Origin: Apoderus coryli
Lineage: Eukaryota; Arthropoda; Insecta; Coleoptera; Attelabidae
DNA: 64,000 bases
Assembly: GCA_911728435.2 (NCBI GenBank)
Contig: OU452200.1
Span: 34,487,715 to 34,551,714, forward strand
Direction of reading: 5' to 3'
Position 1 is the first letter of the stretch, and every line of letters begins with the position of its first letter. Under the pieces are notes generated by a model that ran no database searches, was not told where the DNA came from, and worked only from the letters and a program-made list of their open reading frames with translations. The position numbers and the translations under genes were made by a program. Shown here in pieces: positions 48,207-62,500 of this stretch.

Positions 48207-50483
48207 TTAAACGGACGACTCATCTATTACTGTAATTACCCTATTAGATAACGGTTTCCATTTATTACCGTTATTTTTCGAAACGTCAATCTCATTCTCC
48301 AGCTGTTCGGTAGAAGGTGCCTCATTGTCAATTTGAGATGCCTTCGGTCGAGCCAACGACCACCTGTGAAACAATATTGATACATTAAATTTTGTTATGC
48401 ATTGCGACGGATTAACATAGGAAGCAAGGTATTATATTATACTATTTGAACTTCCCCAGGATTATCCATTAAACCTTAATCTTTCTAAAAATTAGGAATG
48501 AACTGTTACCTATATAAGTAGTTGAAAAATGTTCGCTGTACGTCATTTTTACAATCTTCAAAAGCAGTATACATTTAAAGTGATTGCACATTTTGTCATG
48601 TTGTGCCATGACTAGGTAGGTATCGGTCATATTACTAAATTCCTAAATCTGGACTGCCTCTATAGTTACTAGTTACAGACCATAGAGATCTAGAAGTCGT
48701 CAAAGTGAGCAGGTGGATTTCAAAAGATGATGAGGGAAAACAAAGTACTAGCATGTTGTGTAATTGTACAATACTTTTTGAAAATGATTTGAGTGGATAT
48801 TTTATTAAATAAATTATACGTATCTAAGTTGAAACATATGTTTACCTTCTACCTTTCCTGTCCAATATCACAGGCATTTCAGCAATTAAATTATTCTCAA
48901 ATTCGCTAAGCATTAAATAATTTTCTACTTTATTACACGAAGTTATACAGTCTCCAATATAATCTAAATCATCTAACAGGTTGTCCGGCAGGTCCATATC
49001 TGCGATACCTAGAAAATAAAATATACAGTTACGCACATTATTAAAAATAAAAACATTGCGGCAATCGCGCAGAAACCGTTTATAGCATGAATAAAGTATA
49101 CCATAACACCAAAGATTTATCTTTGATAAGACCGTGACTGATTTCTTTCTAATTGATTTTCATCAATTTCCCGTAATGCCAAATATCAGAAATTATCAGA
49201 TGGTTTTACTCCTTCATGTTTTGAAATTATTTATACATTTTTGAATAATGGAATGAAACTGCGAAACATTGGACGCGTTCATCACAACATAGCGCTACCA
49301 GAGCGATCATCAATTTTCTGCTGAACCTACAACGTTAAGAAGCTGTTATTGGATGAACGCGTGGTTTGTTAACTGATCAGTTGTGAGCGCTTTGGTAGGT
49401 GTCGCCATTTTTTACATCAGATTTGAAATCCCGTACGCTGCCATATTGAAGAATATATCGTTCAAAACCGTATCAGATCAGACATTGACCGTCTGCTCAT
49501 CCAATTGCGCAAAGGAAAAAAAAACGGATAGTGAAGCCGCCATTTTGATGTAGTTTTGTTGCCAAGTTATTTCATTGCCTTCTAATTTTTAATTTTTATA
49601 CTATAACATTGTTTTAAAAGACACTGACTATAACATGTTGAAAGGACATATAAAATTAATATATGGTGGTGTAAAAATATTAGAATAATCTAACCTTTTT
49701 CTATATCATTATGAAAGAGATATGATAAAATTGTTGTTTTATTACTGCCAAATTATATGTAAATTTAATATTCAGTATATTTATTGAAATGAGGCAACAT
49801 TAGCGTTTCCCACATAAAATTTGACATTTATACACCACGTTACATCCATATATCCTTATATTTTATATTATTATTACAATAAGCTATAAGGTGTGTTAAT
49901 ACGTATTATTAATTAATTATTATTATTATAACGAAATTAAGCTCATTAAGTACTTTTTAAGGCTCCCCTGTAATAGAACATCAAAATGGCCGCGCCTTAT
50001 ATTCTACCTTTGTTACCTCTCACTTGAGCGATATATTTCTCTATATATATGTACGCATCTGATCTAGCGATATAATCTGTCATTTCTGTCAACATTGTCA
50101 TGCACATCAAATGTGTAAAATAAACAAAAACTAACTAGTGCAATAAATAAACAAGTTTCATAGAAGAATTTTCGGGTATTCTCTGTATTCTTTCTTAACA
50201 CGCATGCGCGGGTCACTAACCTGTGATTAAATTAAAACAAGTTCTAAAATTCCTATAGTTCACTCGCATGTAAAATATAATTTACAGCACATGTTATGTA
50301 ATATACCATTAATATAAACATTTAAAAACAGGATATTTTTAAACACGAGGATGTATATATTAGAGATACGTAATAAAACTCAAAGTATTAAGCTAACTTT
50401 TTCCATACTTATGTGTAATAATCATATAAATTATATAATATGTAAAATGTCTCAAGTAACCTTAGACCATAGAAATCTTATAT

Positions 50484-50543
<60 letters not shown>

Positions 50544-53500
50544 ATAAGATTTCTGTGCCTTAGACAAAGAAAGACCTAATCTAAGCAAGTAACTCTATTA
50601 AAAGGAACGTCATGTGAGGTTTTTCAAAATTTGTTGATATTTGAAGTAAAAGGAAAACGCCTAATGTGTCAATGCCTTTGATTGTCAATTTTAAAATATA
50701 AATATTTAAACATGGCGTTAGAAAGTAAATTTAAAACAAAAATGAGAAAAGAAATTATAGATCTGTATCCTTCTGTAGTGCATTTACTAGAGTATTTGAA
50801 AAGTGTTCAAACTGTTATAGTGAATTTTACTAACATAAAACAAAATCAATACGAAGCCATAACTATATTTTTTGAAGAATTAAAAAACAAGGAGAATGTT
50901 GATATATTCCAAATAACTAAGAATTACATCAGGCTCTACTTGGAATTTTGCATTGCGTTTTTCGAAAACGTACCTGAAAATGAAAAAAGCGTATCGACAA
51001 ATGTTTTAGAGCAATTTGAAGATGTTTGGTACTGTATTTTATATTTTAAAAAAGCTATGATATTAGAATCTAATGAGTACCAAGTCATGTTTGAGCACTT
51101 CATTTGTAACTTGTTCCGAATTATATGGAAACAACAAAAAAACGAGGTAAGTGCATTGATTACTACTACTAGAAACCTACAAGTAAATTTTAATCCTTTT
51201 AAAAATTGGACTGAAATTAGGTACCTACCTTATTGATAATACAGGCGCTACTACGCAATTGCTTTTAAAGAGAATTTTCTGTAAAGAGCAAGGTAGGCAT
51301 CTAATTATTTTGTGGTTACTATTACCACAAAACAGTGGGGTATTAAGAAAACTGAGCTTATCTGATCTGCGAAAGGTTTATATTAAGATAAACCTTTTAA
51401 TTTTAAATAAGTTTTAATAATGATTAAATTAATATACCTACATGAATTTTTGATCTTTTTTGTTTTTATTGTAATCTGTGCCGGCTGGTTCTAAAGGGAA
51501 CAAGGACACATGTCCGCCCAACCAGATAAACGGAAAGAAATTACTACCTGTCATTCACCATTATGTGCATGATTTTGTGGTCAGTGCTATCATAGAGTGA
51601 GTGTGTTGTTTATTTGTTTTCGAATTTTTCCTCGGATTTTTCGATTCTTAGACTTGAACTAACGTTTATTATTTGTTTATTATCAATGATGGAGCAGTGG
51701 AAATTTATTGTGTGCAAATGTTTTATTTTAAGACAAATTTTTCATTAAGAAGAAAGGAAGACCAACTCCTGATTTTCAAATACACTGTACACTTCCACAA
51801 GTAAAACCCGAACTTATTGAACCGGAATATCTATGAACAAACGAGTGGTTGTGCGGATATTCAGTAACAAATAAATTATTTTTTTTGGGCGCTTAATTTG
51901 CAAGAAAGAGATCAGTGCGTGTATAAACTATAGACGGGTGGTCACTTAAAAGGTAAAACCATTCTTTGCCACACAATTGCTCGAACAGTCACAGGATTCT
52001 ATAGAGATAAACATGACAGTTATACTAAATTTAATTGTCCCAAAAGTGGACACCGTTGAACTGACTGAAGTCGGGACTAAATAGACCACCTCGAGCATGA
52101 TAATAAGATACGCTGTCAACACTTGGGTTTATGATGTGATTATTGGACTCTACAGAAATGAACGCATAATCTAACTTGTTGCAGCTTGCTTATAATGGCA
52201 CTAGGGATGCTAAAAAAATAAAAAGTATCGATACCGATACCAATACCGATACTTTTTTGCCAAGTATCGATTCCTACCGATACTTGTCTAAAAAGTATCG
52301 ATACTCTTAGGTATCGGTATCGAAACTGTACACAACACTTTTAACAATAAAACTGTTGAATGTATGTATGTTACACATTGAGATATAAGGAGCCGCTATA
52401 AGCATTATTTTACATTGTACACAAACGGGTGCATTGGGTGGGGCGTAATAGCATACCAATATGGCGGATTCTCCAGAGCCGCACTGGCTATTTTTGTTGA
52501 CGTTTTTGTTTTTTAATTTGCAGCTTGGGTTTATACTTTAATTTGAAATGTTCAGCAGTGTACAAAACACTTGAAATATAGGTAATTATTGATATTTGAT
52601 ACCAAAATACAGGAATAAAAGACGTTAGTACTTTATAAATTATATATTAATAACCCTTGAACAAACCAATTTTATTTAAAAGTTGCCGTGTGCTAAGTGA
52701 CTTATCTACTTAATTTTTACTTAAATAATACATCCTGGTATTAACGTATTTAGTCGCCTACATATAAACCCTGAGTACGTCCCTGTACAATGTTTACAAT
52801 ATTTAATACATATCTATGCAACGTTATTCCTGATATTTTCTTGTCGATTTCACTTCTACTACTGCAACTACGCAGAGCACAGGACACCATTATAGTATAT
52901 TGTTAAATAACCGTCCAAAAAACAACGAAAAACTTAAGAAAACTTGTAAAATACTTGTAAATAACACTATCATCTTGAAAGCACGTCAAATGACAGAGGT
53001 AGCATACTAGTATGGCCTACCTGCACCCGCTTTTGATAACATATAGCGTCTCCTCCCACCTCAATGATGTTACATAACAGTGGTCGTGTGAATGTATGAC
53101 CAAAAAAACACAGAAGATAATATGGTGGTGGCCGTATAATGTACAATAATTATTTTCGATACCGATACTGCTACGAAAGTATCGATACCACCTTGGTATC
53201 GTTCTAAGAGTATCGATTACAAAAATACTCGATACTGCAGCAAAAGTATCGATACTTTCAGAGTATCGATACTTTTTTAGCATCCCTAAATGGCACACCT
53301 TAAATGGAGACCGAGCCTGAATGCGGTGAGTTCCAAAAACCAAACATTACGTTTCACTGTCTAAACTGCTGGTACGACGCTCACCGCAGACAAATTTGTC
53401 TGTAACAACAAACAGATTTTGCAATCTTAATCCAAATGAGGAAGTGGCATTAGCATCACGCACACAGATATGGAATTTAGTTAAAGGTTCCCTTAAGCGA

Positions 53501-56500
53501 GGAGCTAAAACCGTCATAAGTCCTGGTTCTTCTCAAAAAGCACACGAGCTCTAAGCGATAGCAGTAACGGCGATGTCAATACACGTCAGAAGACAAATGG
53601 AAAATGTAAACAACAAAGACTTTCACTATTAGTTCTGACAGGAGTAGGGCTCTATCACAATAAAACCCTGGTGGAACACATCAAACAACGTATCGGGGAC
53701 CAAGACACTGCTTTCACACCTATACGTTACCAGATGCTAAAACACCTTGGAGGAGTGACTCTAACACCCGACGAGGCAAGGAGTTTAGCACCCAGAGAAA
53801 TCATAAACTTCATGAAAAATGTGGGACAGCTGGGCAATTCATAGATTAGAGTCATTCACAAAAGATCTTCTGAATTGAGGGGATGCCAAACCCCCTAAAC
53901 GACTCCGATAAAACAATCTACCAGAGGAAAAACCTACGCTTACGTTCTCAAAGGCCTAACTGGTGTTGATGCAGACAAATTCAAAGAAGAACTCAAAGAC
54001 GTGCATGGAATAGTAGTCATTAGAGTGTTCAAACGACACCGCGTACAAACATCTGAGTTCTACAAAATGTTATTTTAGTTCGACCAAAACGGTCCAATCA
54101 ACTCCAGGGCATCGTTGGGGCTGACTTAAATTTACACGGCAACGGCCATACCACACTGAATATGCCCGTTCTCGTCCGATCACGGAAGCCAAGCAGTGTC
54201 GGGCGTGGTTAGTACTTGGATGGGTGACCGCTTGGGAACACCACGTGTCGTTGCCTTTTTTTTTGGCATATTTTATATCCAGGATAGGGTAAAACACCCA
54301 AATGTTGGCACTCGACCATCGATTGGCACACTTGTTTTAAACTGTAATAATTAAGACAATATAAGTGGAATTTCTAAAATAAGATATTTTTTTTAAATCT
54401 GGCAACTTGTCCCCTTTTAGTAAATGACTGCGCATGTTCCGTAAAACTAAGATGGCAGATGTTATGTGTGTTTGTTGAGACGTTGTTACCAAACAAGGTA
54501 AGATTTTAAGTTTTTCGTAAGGCTACCGCAATCTTTAAGCGATTTCTAAATTATGTTCCGTCTTGTTATATATAGCACAAATTGATACACACTTTTATGG
54601 ACCTTATTAGTTTTGTTTTAACATAATTTTAGTAATAAAAATTTCGATTTAGCGCCAATTTATAGGATGCCAACATTAGGAAAGCAAAACTTAAAATAAT
54701 CTAATTATTAGCATTGGTGCCGAAATATAGAATTTGTCTTATTTTTGATGTTCCTAACATTGGCATCCCAAAAATAGAATTTAGTTTTAGGAACTAAAAT
54801 GCATTTTATGCAAAAAATATTTAGGTATACCTATACCTAGGTACCAAATAAAATTAAATATGTGCTTTGAATTTTTGTAAATAGGAACAACTTTTAAATT
54901 TACCTTCTCTTCTCGAATTCCTTCGTTCCAAAAATAATAAAAGTCTGTATTATTTTCTTTTTAACTTTTTAGATGCCAAAGGTAAAGAAAGATACAAAGT
55001 ATACAAAATCATATAGCGAAGAATTGCTTCAGAAAGCATTAACTGAAGTGAGAAACGGCGTACCAAAGAAAACCGTTGCTGTGAGGTATGGTATTCCAAG
55101 GCAAACCCTCCAATATCGTTTAGGTCCTAAGTTTTCAAAACCAGAACCAGAACTTTAACAAGTGACGAAGAAAACAAACTGGTTGAATGGATTTTAGATA
55201 GCCATAGAAAAGGCTTCCCAAGAAGAAAAGTAGATATTCAGGCTTCTGTAAAAAGCTTCTTGGATGCAGATAACAGAACCACTCCATTTAAAAACAACAT
55301 TCCAGGTGACCACTGGTATAACCTTTTCTTAAAAAGGCATCCACTGCTTACTGAAAGGACACCAGAAGGAGTGACTGCGGCTTCAGCAAATGTGTCTGAG
55401 GACAATATACGAGGCTGGTTTTCCGGAATAGAAGACTATCTTAAAGAAAAAAATCTCTTTTCTGTTTTGAATGACCCAAGCAGAATATTCAACGGGGATG
55501 AAACTTGTTTCCAGTTTTATCCCAAAATGGGTAAAGTTATTGCACCGAAAGGTTCCCGCAATGTATACGAAGTTGACCAAGGAGAGGCCAAGAAATATCT
55601 TACAGTAATGTTTACGTTTTCAGCTGAAGGCGATACCACTCCACCTTTAATAATTTACCCAAACAAGCGTTTGTCAAGAGCAGTCGTTAATAGTGTTCCA
55701 GACACATGGGGAATCGGAATGAGTGATAACGGCTGGATGAAAACAGATATTTTTATAGATTATATACAAAATATACTTTATCCATATTTAAAAAAGAAAC
55801 ATGTTGAATTTCCTGTTATTCTATTTGTGGACGGCCACGCAACACATCTTAGCTTTCAACTTAGTACTCTTTGCTCAAATCTTGGTATTATTCTCGTAGC
55901 ACTTTACCCAAACTCAACAAGGATATTACAACCAGCAGATGTTTCGAACTTTAGACCACTTAAGACAATGTGGAAAAAATCGTTGTTAGAATGGCGCCGT
56001 AAAAATCCATTTTGTAAATTTTCCAAAGAGCATTTTGCAAAAATCCTGAATGAAGCTGTATGTTCCCTAAAGCGTGAAGTTGTATCTAGCGAATTTAAAG
56101 CCTGTGGATTGTATCCCTGGAATCCGAACTCAATCGACTACAGCAAATGTTTAGGTAAGAAGTACCCAAAAGTAGCGCGTTCCATTGGTGAAAAAACTGG
56201 GAGGAGTGAGACTGATAATAATAGCGTCTTAAGTTTACTTAAATTACTTAAATTAGCTATATAGGTCACTACCTAAGTACCTAGGAGCTTAATTGCCACA
56301 TAATATTGGGTGCCAATAATTGGAAAATATATAGTGCCAATTAATAGCGTATGACTGCCAATAATTGGAAAATTTGAATTTTCGCAAAATTAATTTTAAT
56401 TCAGCGTTAGCAATCAAGATATGGTCAAAAAATATTCAAATAAATGGTCTTAAATTGATAAGGATTCGGGAAAAAAATATATCAACCGTATGAAATGCAC

Positions 56501-59500
56501 ATTATTATTTTTAAGTTAGTTTTATTACTACGGTTCCCTTAGTGTGCCAATCATTGGGTAGTTTACCCTATCCAGATTTCTCAATTTATTTTAAAATTTT
56601 TCTTTTTATTTTTTTATAACTGTTGTAAGATGCAAGAAAGCGTATAGCTATCCTGTACGAAAAATCACTACACCACGTGTCGTTGCCTTTTTTTTTGGCA
56701 TATTTTATATCCAGGATATCCAGATTTCTCAATTTATTTTCAAATTTTTCTTTTTATTTTTTTTATAACTGTTGTAAGATGCAAGAAAGCGTATAGCTAT
56801 CCTGTACGAAAAATCACTTTTAGTTCGGTTAAAACGTTCCAATCAATTCCAAGGCATCGTTGGAACTGACTTAAATTTCCACGGCAACGGCCATACCACA
56901 CTGAATATGCCCGTTCTCGTCCGATCACGGAAGCCAAGCAGTGTCGGGCGTGGTTAGTACTTGGATGGGTGACCGCTTGGGAACACCACGTGTCGTTGCC
57001 TTTTTTTTTTTGCATATTTTATGTCCAGGATGTCCAGATTTCTCAATTTTTTTTAATATTTAAAAAAAAATTATAACTGTAAGATGCATTACTATGTACA
57101 TGTAGATGATACGTGTTTACATGTATCTACTGTTGTGTATCCTGTTGTTGGCAACGACTATGGTACTCTGACGAGCTCATAACAAGAGCGAAACGAATTC
57201 GTCAGTATCTGTCGACCCATGCCTCGGTCTGGTTCTATTGAATTAGACTGGGGCTCTGCTAAATTAAACAAAATTCCTTGTGTAGGTGAAACCAATATTT
57301 TAGTCCGCGTCGCCACGAAATTATTTTCATTTGTTATATTTACGGACATGAAATCCTTTTAATTATTCTATACTATGTTGCAAAGGATTGAGATTTATGC
57401 TAAGGAACACACAAGTCGGAGTTGAAAGAGATAGAGTGAAAACTACCTGGGACAAACATAAACAAGATTCTCATACGTCTTTAGGAAGAACCTTGACAAG
57501 GATTCCACTTAAAATTGACACTGACAGGGAAATGTCAAGGAGCCCAGCTAGGCGAACTCCTATTAGCAAAACAAATGAAACATTTTGTTCAATCTGCTCC
57601 TATGGAAACCGAGTGCCAACAAGAAAAGCAACATTTGGACGAACAATTACGACTGGATAACCGGGACATCTTCAGAGAAAGAAAACTGTTGGAATGACAT
57701 GACTTCCTGAATTACAAATTCCGACAGTCAGTCGATTGGCAACGTTGGAGAGTGAGAAAATGTTAAGCTCAAGAGACATCGAGCTTCCCGGGATAGTATG
57801 GTACTATCACCACCGGTCCAACAACGCAAAAAACGGTCAAGGGAGGAGGAGTTAGGAACAAACAGTGACACCAAAAATAATACAGAAACAATAAGACAAA
57901 AACACAACAAGACAGGACGAAAAACTAAAATACCTCCACTAGTTTTAGGAGGTGTGACCAAGAACCACGGGAAACTGGTGGAAGAAATAGGGCAGCACGT
58001 GACAGGCAAGTTCTATATAAAATATGCATCCGGGACGACAGTGATATATCTGGCAGATTTACAAGACTATAATAACTACAAAAAGTTACTTTCTGACGAC
58101 GGTAGAATTCCACACCTACACCCTTGCGGGAGACACACTTGTTTTAAGAGATCTAGATTGAGATATACAGGAAAATGAGATACAGGACGACCTACAGAAG
58201 ACCTACAGCTCTGGAACTTGATGGAAAGTTTCAAACAAAATATCAGGCCATGTATTTTAGTATATCAAGGGTTATAGCTCGTAACCCTGAAAGTGTCAGG
58301 CATTCTCACTAGACTCAAATTATTTCTTAGGAAGAGGACTATTAGAAAAAAAAATGAAAGAATCCAAAAAACAGGGGACAAGGGGGTCGTTTCAAACAAA
58401 ATATCAGGAATGTTAGTTAATATATCAAGGGTTATAGGTCGTAACCCAAAAGGTGTCAGGCAGCTGAGCTGTCAAAAACAGTTGCCTAAAAGAAAGTTAT
58501 ACCTAGTTTTACGCCTATATCCTTCCGCAACATTTTCGACGTAGTGGAGTAACAATTGCTGCTAACGGCGACGAATCGATAATTCACAGTCACCAACAGC
58601 ACTGACGGATACAGCACTCTACTTATACGTGTTGGTTTAATGTCCAATAATGTAAATTTGGTGCGAAATTTAGTCACAAGATTTCGAATAGCCGCCTAAG
58701 AAGGTCGCCCCAACTGACCATAAAATGGAAGAAGTGCACGATGCACTTTCTTATCCGAGTATGAATTTTGATAATAAAATCCACTAATCTGCAAGCGTTG
58801 TTCGTTTGTAAGTCAATTCATGGTTAAATTATAAACCAAACTGAACATGTTTAACAGTAACATGTTACACGAAAACAGCTGAGCCATCGAATATTAACTA
58901 TAGACAAGAAGGTCCAGTAGACGCTGAAAACGGCATCGACTCGTCGCAGTTATAGTATAGTATCTTATAGTATATATAGATATAGTATAATATAGTAACG
59001 GGCCAGAAATGTAGCAGGGAACTACGATACTATATTATACTATATCTATATATACTATAAGATACTATACTATAACTATAAGTGCGGCGAATTGCTTTGT
59101 AGACATGAACATCAGAGGTACCGACACGATGAGAACCAACTGTATATTATTTTAACTGTGGCTGAGCTGTCAAAAACAGTGTTGCTATAAAGAAAGTTGC
59201 TAAAAAATCACCCATTAGGTATAGATAGATATAATATGTGGTTATTAATAAATAATCAGAGTAAAGAAAAATTGTGCAACTTTTTTAATGGTCTGCCCTT
59301 GACAATAGACCCTCATGTGGTCGTAGCGGAGGATGCTAAGGGACCCATCATTTTGAACCTACCTAGGATAGCTATTTTCTTGTTTAATCTAATAAATTGT
59401 TGATTTTGATACGATTTTTTCATTCGAATGATTTATCAGTTTAGATTATTAATTGTAATCCATTCTATTGCAGATAATGAACGACATAAAGAATATTATA

Positions 59501-62500
59501 TGCAAATTTGGACAAATCGGTGGTTATGCAGAATTTATCATAAAATTGGTCTGGAAGAAGCTTCAATGTGCGCTCTCATATTTTACCATTACTCACGGGT
59601 TGAACACATTAGATGGTCTCGAATACCAAATTTTTATGACGTGCTTCTTTATTTTGAATGATATTTTATTTATTTCATATAAAAATAAACATACAATTGA
59701 TATTCATTGTATTAAAGAGTTGAAATTTAATTTAGAGAGCATCGAAAGTATTATTTATAAAATTTTACCCATTTATATGCGCCATAAATTTGAAGAGATT
59801 GTGTCCTTACTTAATGATCTTCCCTAATTGTTAAAGCTTTGTTTGTTGTTGAATGTGATAAGTGCAACACAATATTATGTACAGGTACCTACCAAAATAT
59901 TGAGATTATAACTGATTTTTAAGTATCTAGATTAAGTTTGTATTGACGTACAGGGTGGTCACGTATATTTTACTCAATAGCTATCTCCGTTAATTTTGAT
60001 CACACAGTATAGTTTAAATTAGCAAAGTTGTAGCATTTTGTGTGATCGCCAGAAATGATGCAGATATGTCAATCCATTGTCAAAATTTTTTACATTTGAT
60101 TAGTTATTTTAAATGGAACATCCATAAGTCGAGACGAAAGTCAATCCTCCACGAAACAAAACAAATATCTTAACCACTAATCATGCTTCGGAGCATCAAG
60201 CTCCATCATCATTGGTTAGACAATCAAAGAGGAAGAAAAGCTATACTCCATTGCGCAGGGAACTCAGAACTAACAATAAGAGCAATGCACTCGCGAAAAT
60301 GTCCCCATTTATTGGTTTTGTTCCGTGGAGGATTTACTTTCATTCCTATTACATAATTTCTTAATCTGTCGAGCTTTTTATTCTGGATTCAAATATATAT
60401 GCTTTATTGAGGAAACAAATGTGCATTTTCGCAGCTGTGACAAACTATCTATAACCGTGCTGATTTGTTTTTATCAAATGTATGAAAACAACTAAATAAT
60501 TAACTAAAAATAAAACTGAACTAAACTAAAATAAATAGCAACTAAAGAAACTGTTCAAAATGGTCCTAACTTACTTTAACATATAATTTATTCTTTTTAT
60601 TAATTTGTCCAAGGTTTTTCTCAATGATTCTGATTGGATATTAACAATATTAATTTCTCTAAGTCTCTATGGGGGTCAGTTTTTATTTCCCGCTAAGTTA
60701 AAGGGTAACCGAGATACGAAGGGGGTCCAAAATGCAATATTTCGAATATCACTGTGTAACTCGAAAACTAAGAGGGCTATGGCCATTTGTTTGCGGCATC
60801 TTTCGTTTCAGTAGGTCAGGTTCGGGACACCCTGTACAAGTTAAAGTTGCAAGTGCATTCAGTTAGTCATTATGGATCAAAGTATATTTAATTGTTATGA
60901 TGTGTGTTCAAAAGCTGGCCAAAATTTGTGAGCGAATTGGGGACATCTAATCATGAAAAAATCCTAAATTGTAATTTTTCGAAAAGTCCTTATTTACAAA
61001 GATACAGGGTGTTAAAGATGACTGCCTGAGGACGATTTTTTTGAAATATTTTCGAAACGAATTAACCAAATGTAGCATATTTATTCACCTAGTTAAATGT
61101 CGTAAACTGACATGAAATTGAATAAAAAAGGATGACCATAGGCGGGTAAGCGGGGGGCCATTGCCTTAATTATAATCTAACTTTTTTTTCTTGTGATTTT
61201 TGTTCATTTTGTGTAAAAAATGTGATAAAATAAAGTTTTCTACATAAAAAAGGCATACTTGTTTTTTCTCGAAAAACTTAATGGTTTTCGAGGAATTCGA
61301 GTTTGAAAATTTTACGACAAAACTGGTCCTTAGCACACAGCATTAATAAAATTTTGGAAAACTTTTCGTTAGCAAACTGTATTTCAATAATTTTATTAAT
61401 GCTGTTTACTATAAGGACCAGTTTTGTCCTAAAATTTTCAAACTCGAATTTCTCGAAAACCTTTAAGTTTTTCGAGAAAAAACAAGTATCCTTTTTTATG
61501 TAGAAAACTTTATTTTATCACATTTTTTACACAAAATGAATAAAAATCACAAGGAAAAAAGTTAGGTTATAATTAAGGCAAGAGTCCCCCCGCTTACCCG
61601 CCTATGGTCATCCTTTTTTATTCAATTTCATGTCAGTTTACGACGTTTAACTAGGTGAATAAATATGCTACATTTGGTTAATTCATCTTTACTCGTTTCG
61701 AAAATATTTCAAAAAATCGTCCTCAGGCAGTCTTTGTAAATAAGGATTTTTCGAAAAAATACAATTTAGGTTTTTTCATGATTAGATGTCCCCAATTCGC
61801 TCACAAATTTTGGCCATCTTTTTTAAAATCACCTTGTATATTAGGTGTGTTTCTATTGTAAATAATGAAGAATTTTCGATCTTTTAATAATTGTTTTAGT
61901 TGATCTTTACTCTTCAAATCTGCTATTTATAGATACATAGTTTTTTTCTCATTGTATATAAGTACCTACTTATGAATGTATTGAAGGAAATTTGATGGAA
62001 ACATTTATATGAATTGTTAAGTTTTATCAATAAAATTATTATAATAACAATTATTGTCAACAAGTTTACCTTCTTCCGATATACAGGTTAGTTCCGCTTT
62101 GTCGCCAGACACCACAATATTTTCTATACCACCCGGCTGATTTTGTCCTAATTCAGCACCGAGTACTAAGGCAGCTGCAGCAGTTACCCCTTGGTCGTTC
62201 TCAGGTTCCTGGGAAAATGACAGTTTTCTTCTTTGTGGGCATGATTCCGATACACAAAGATGTCTTGTGCCTTTATTAAAAACACGAAATTAATTAAAAT
62301 ACAATATAAGCACACTAAAAGCTGGTGAACGATTTTTTAGTTACGTGATGCCTAAAATACCCACTTTTGGTAGTACGTTTCTATATATCAGTCTTCTTAA
62401 ATATATCTGGTACGGTAATTTTTAAGTTAAAACTCACGTCTTTCTGATATCGCATACTCTAAGGATATAAATTAATATAGGTCGAGGTCAAAGTACTCAG

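Noticed and set aside
54070..54297. Minus-strand 75-codon frame, and its twin at 56797-57015
   Set aside because: Antisense of the two 5S rRNA genes.
54138..57000. 5S copies as heads of a 5S-derived SINE
   Set aside because: They end in T runs and are joined by shared spacer in tandem; no tRNA-like or LINE-like body follows.
57798..58009. Hydrophobic minus-strand frame
   Set aside because: Shadow of the LINE Gag frame on the plus strand.
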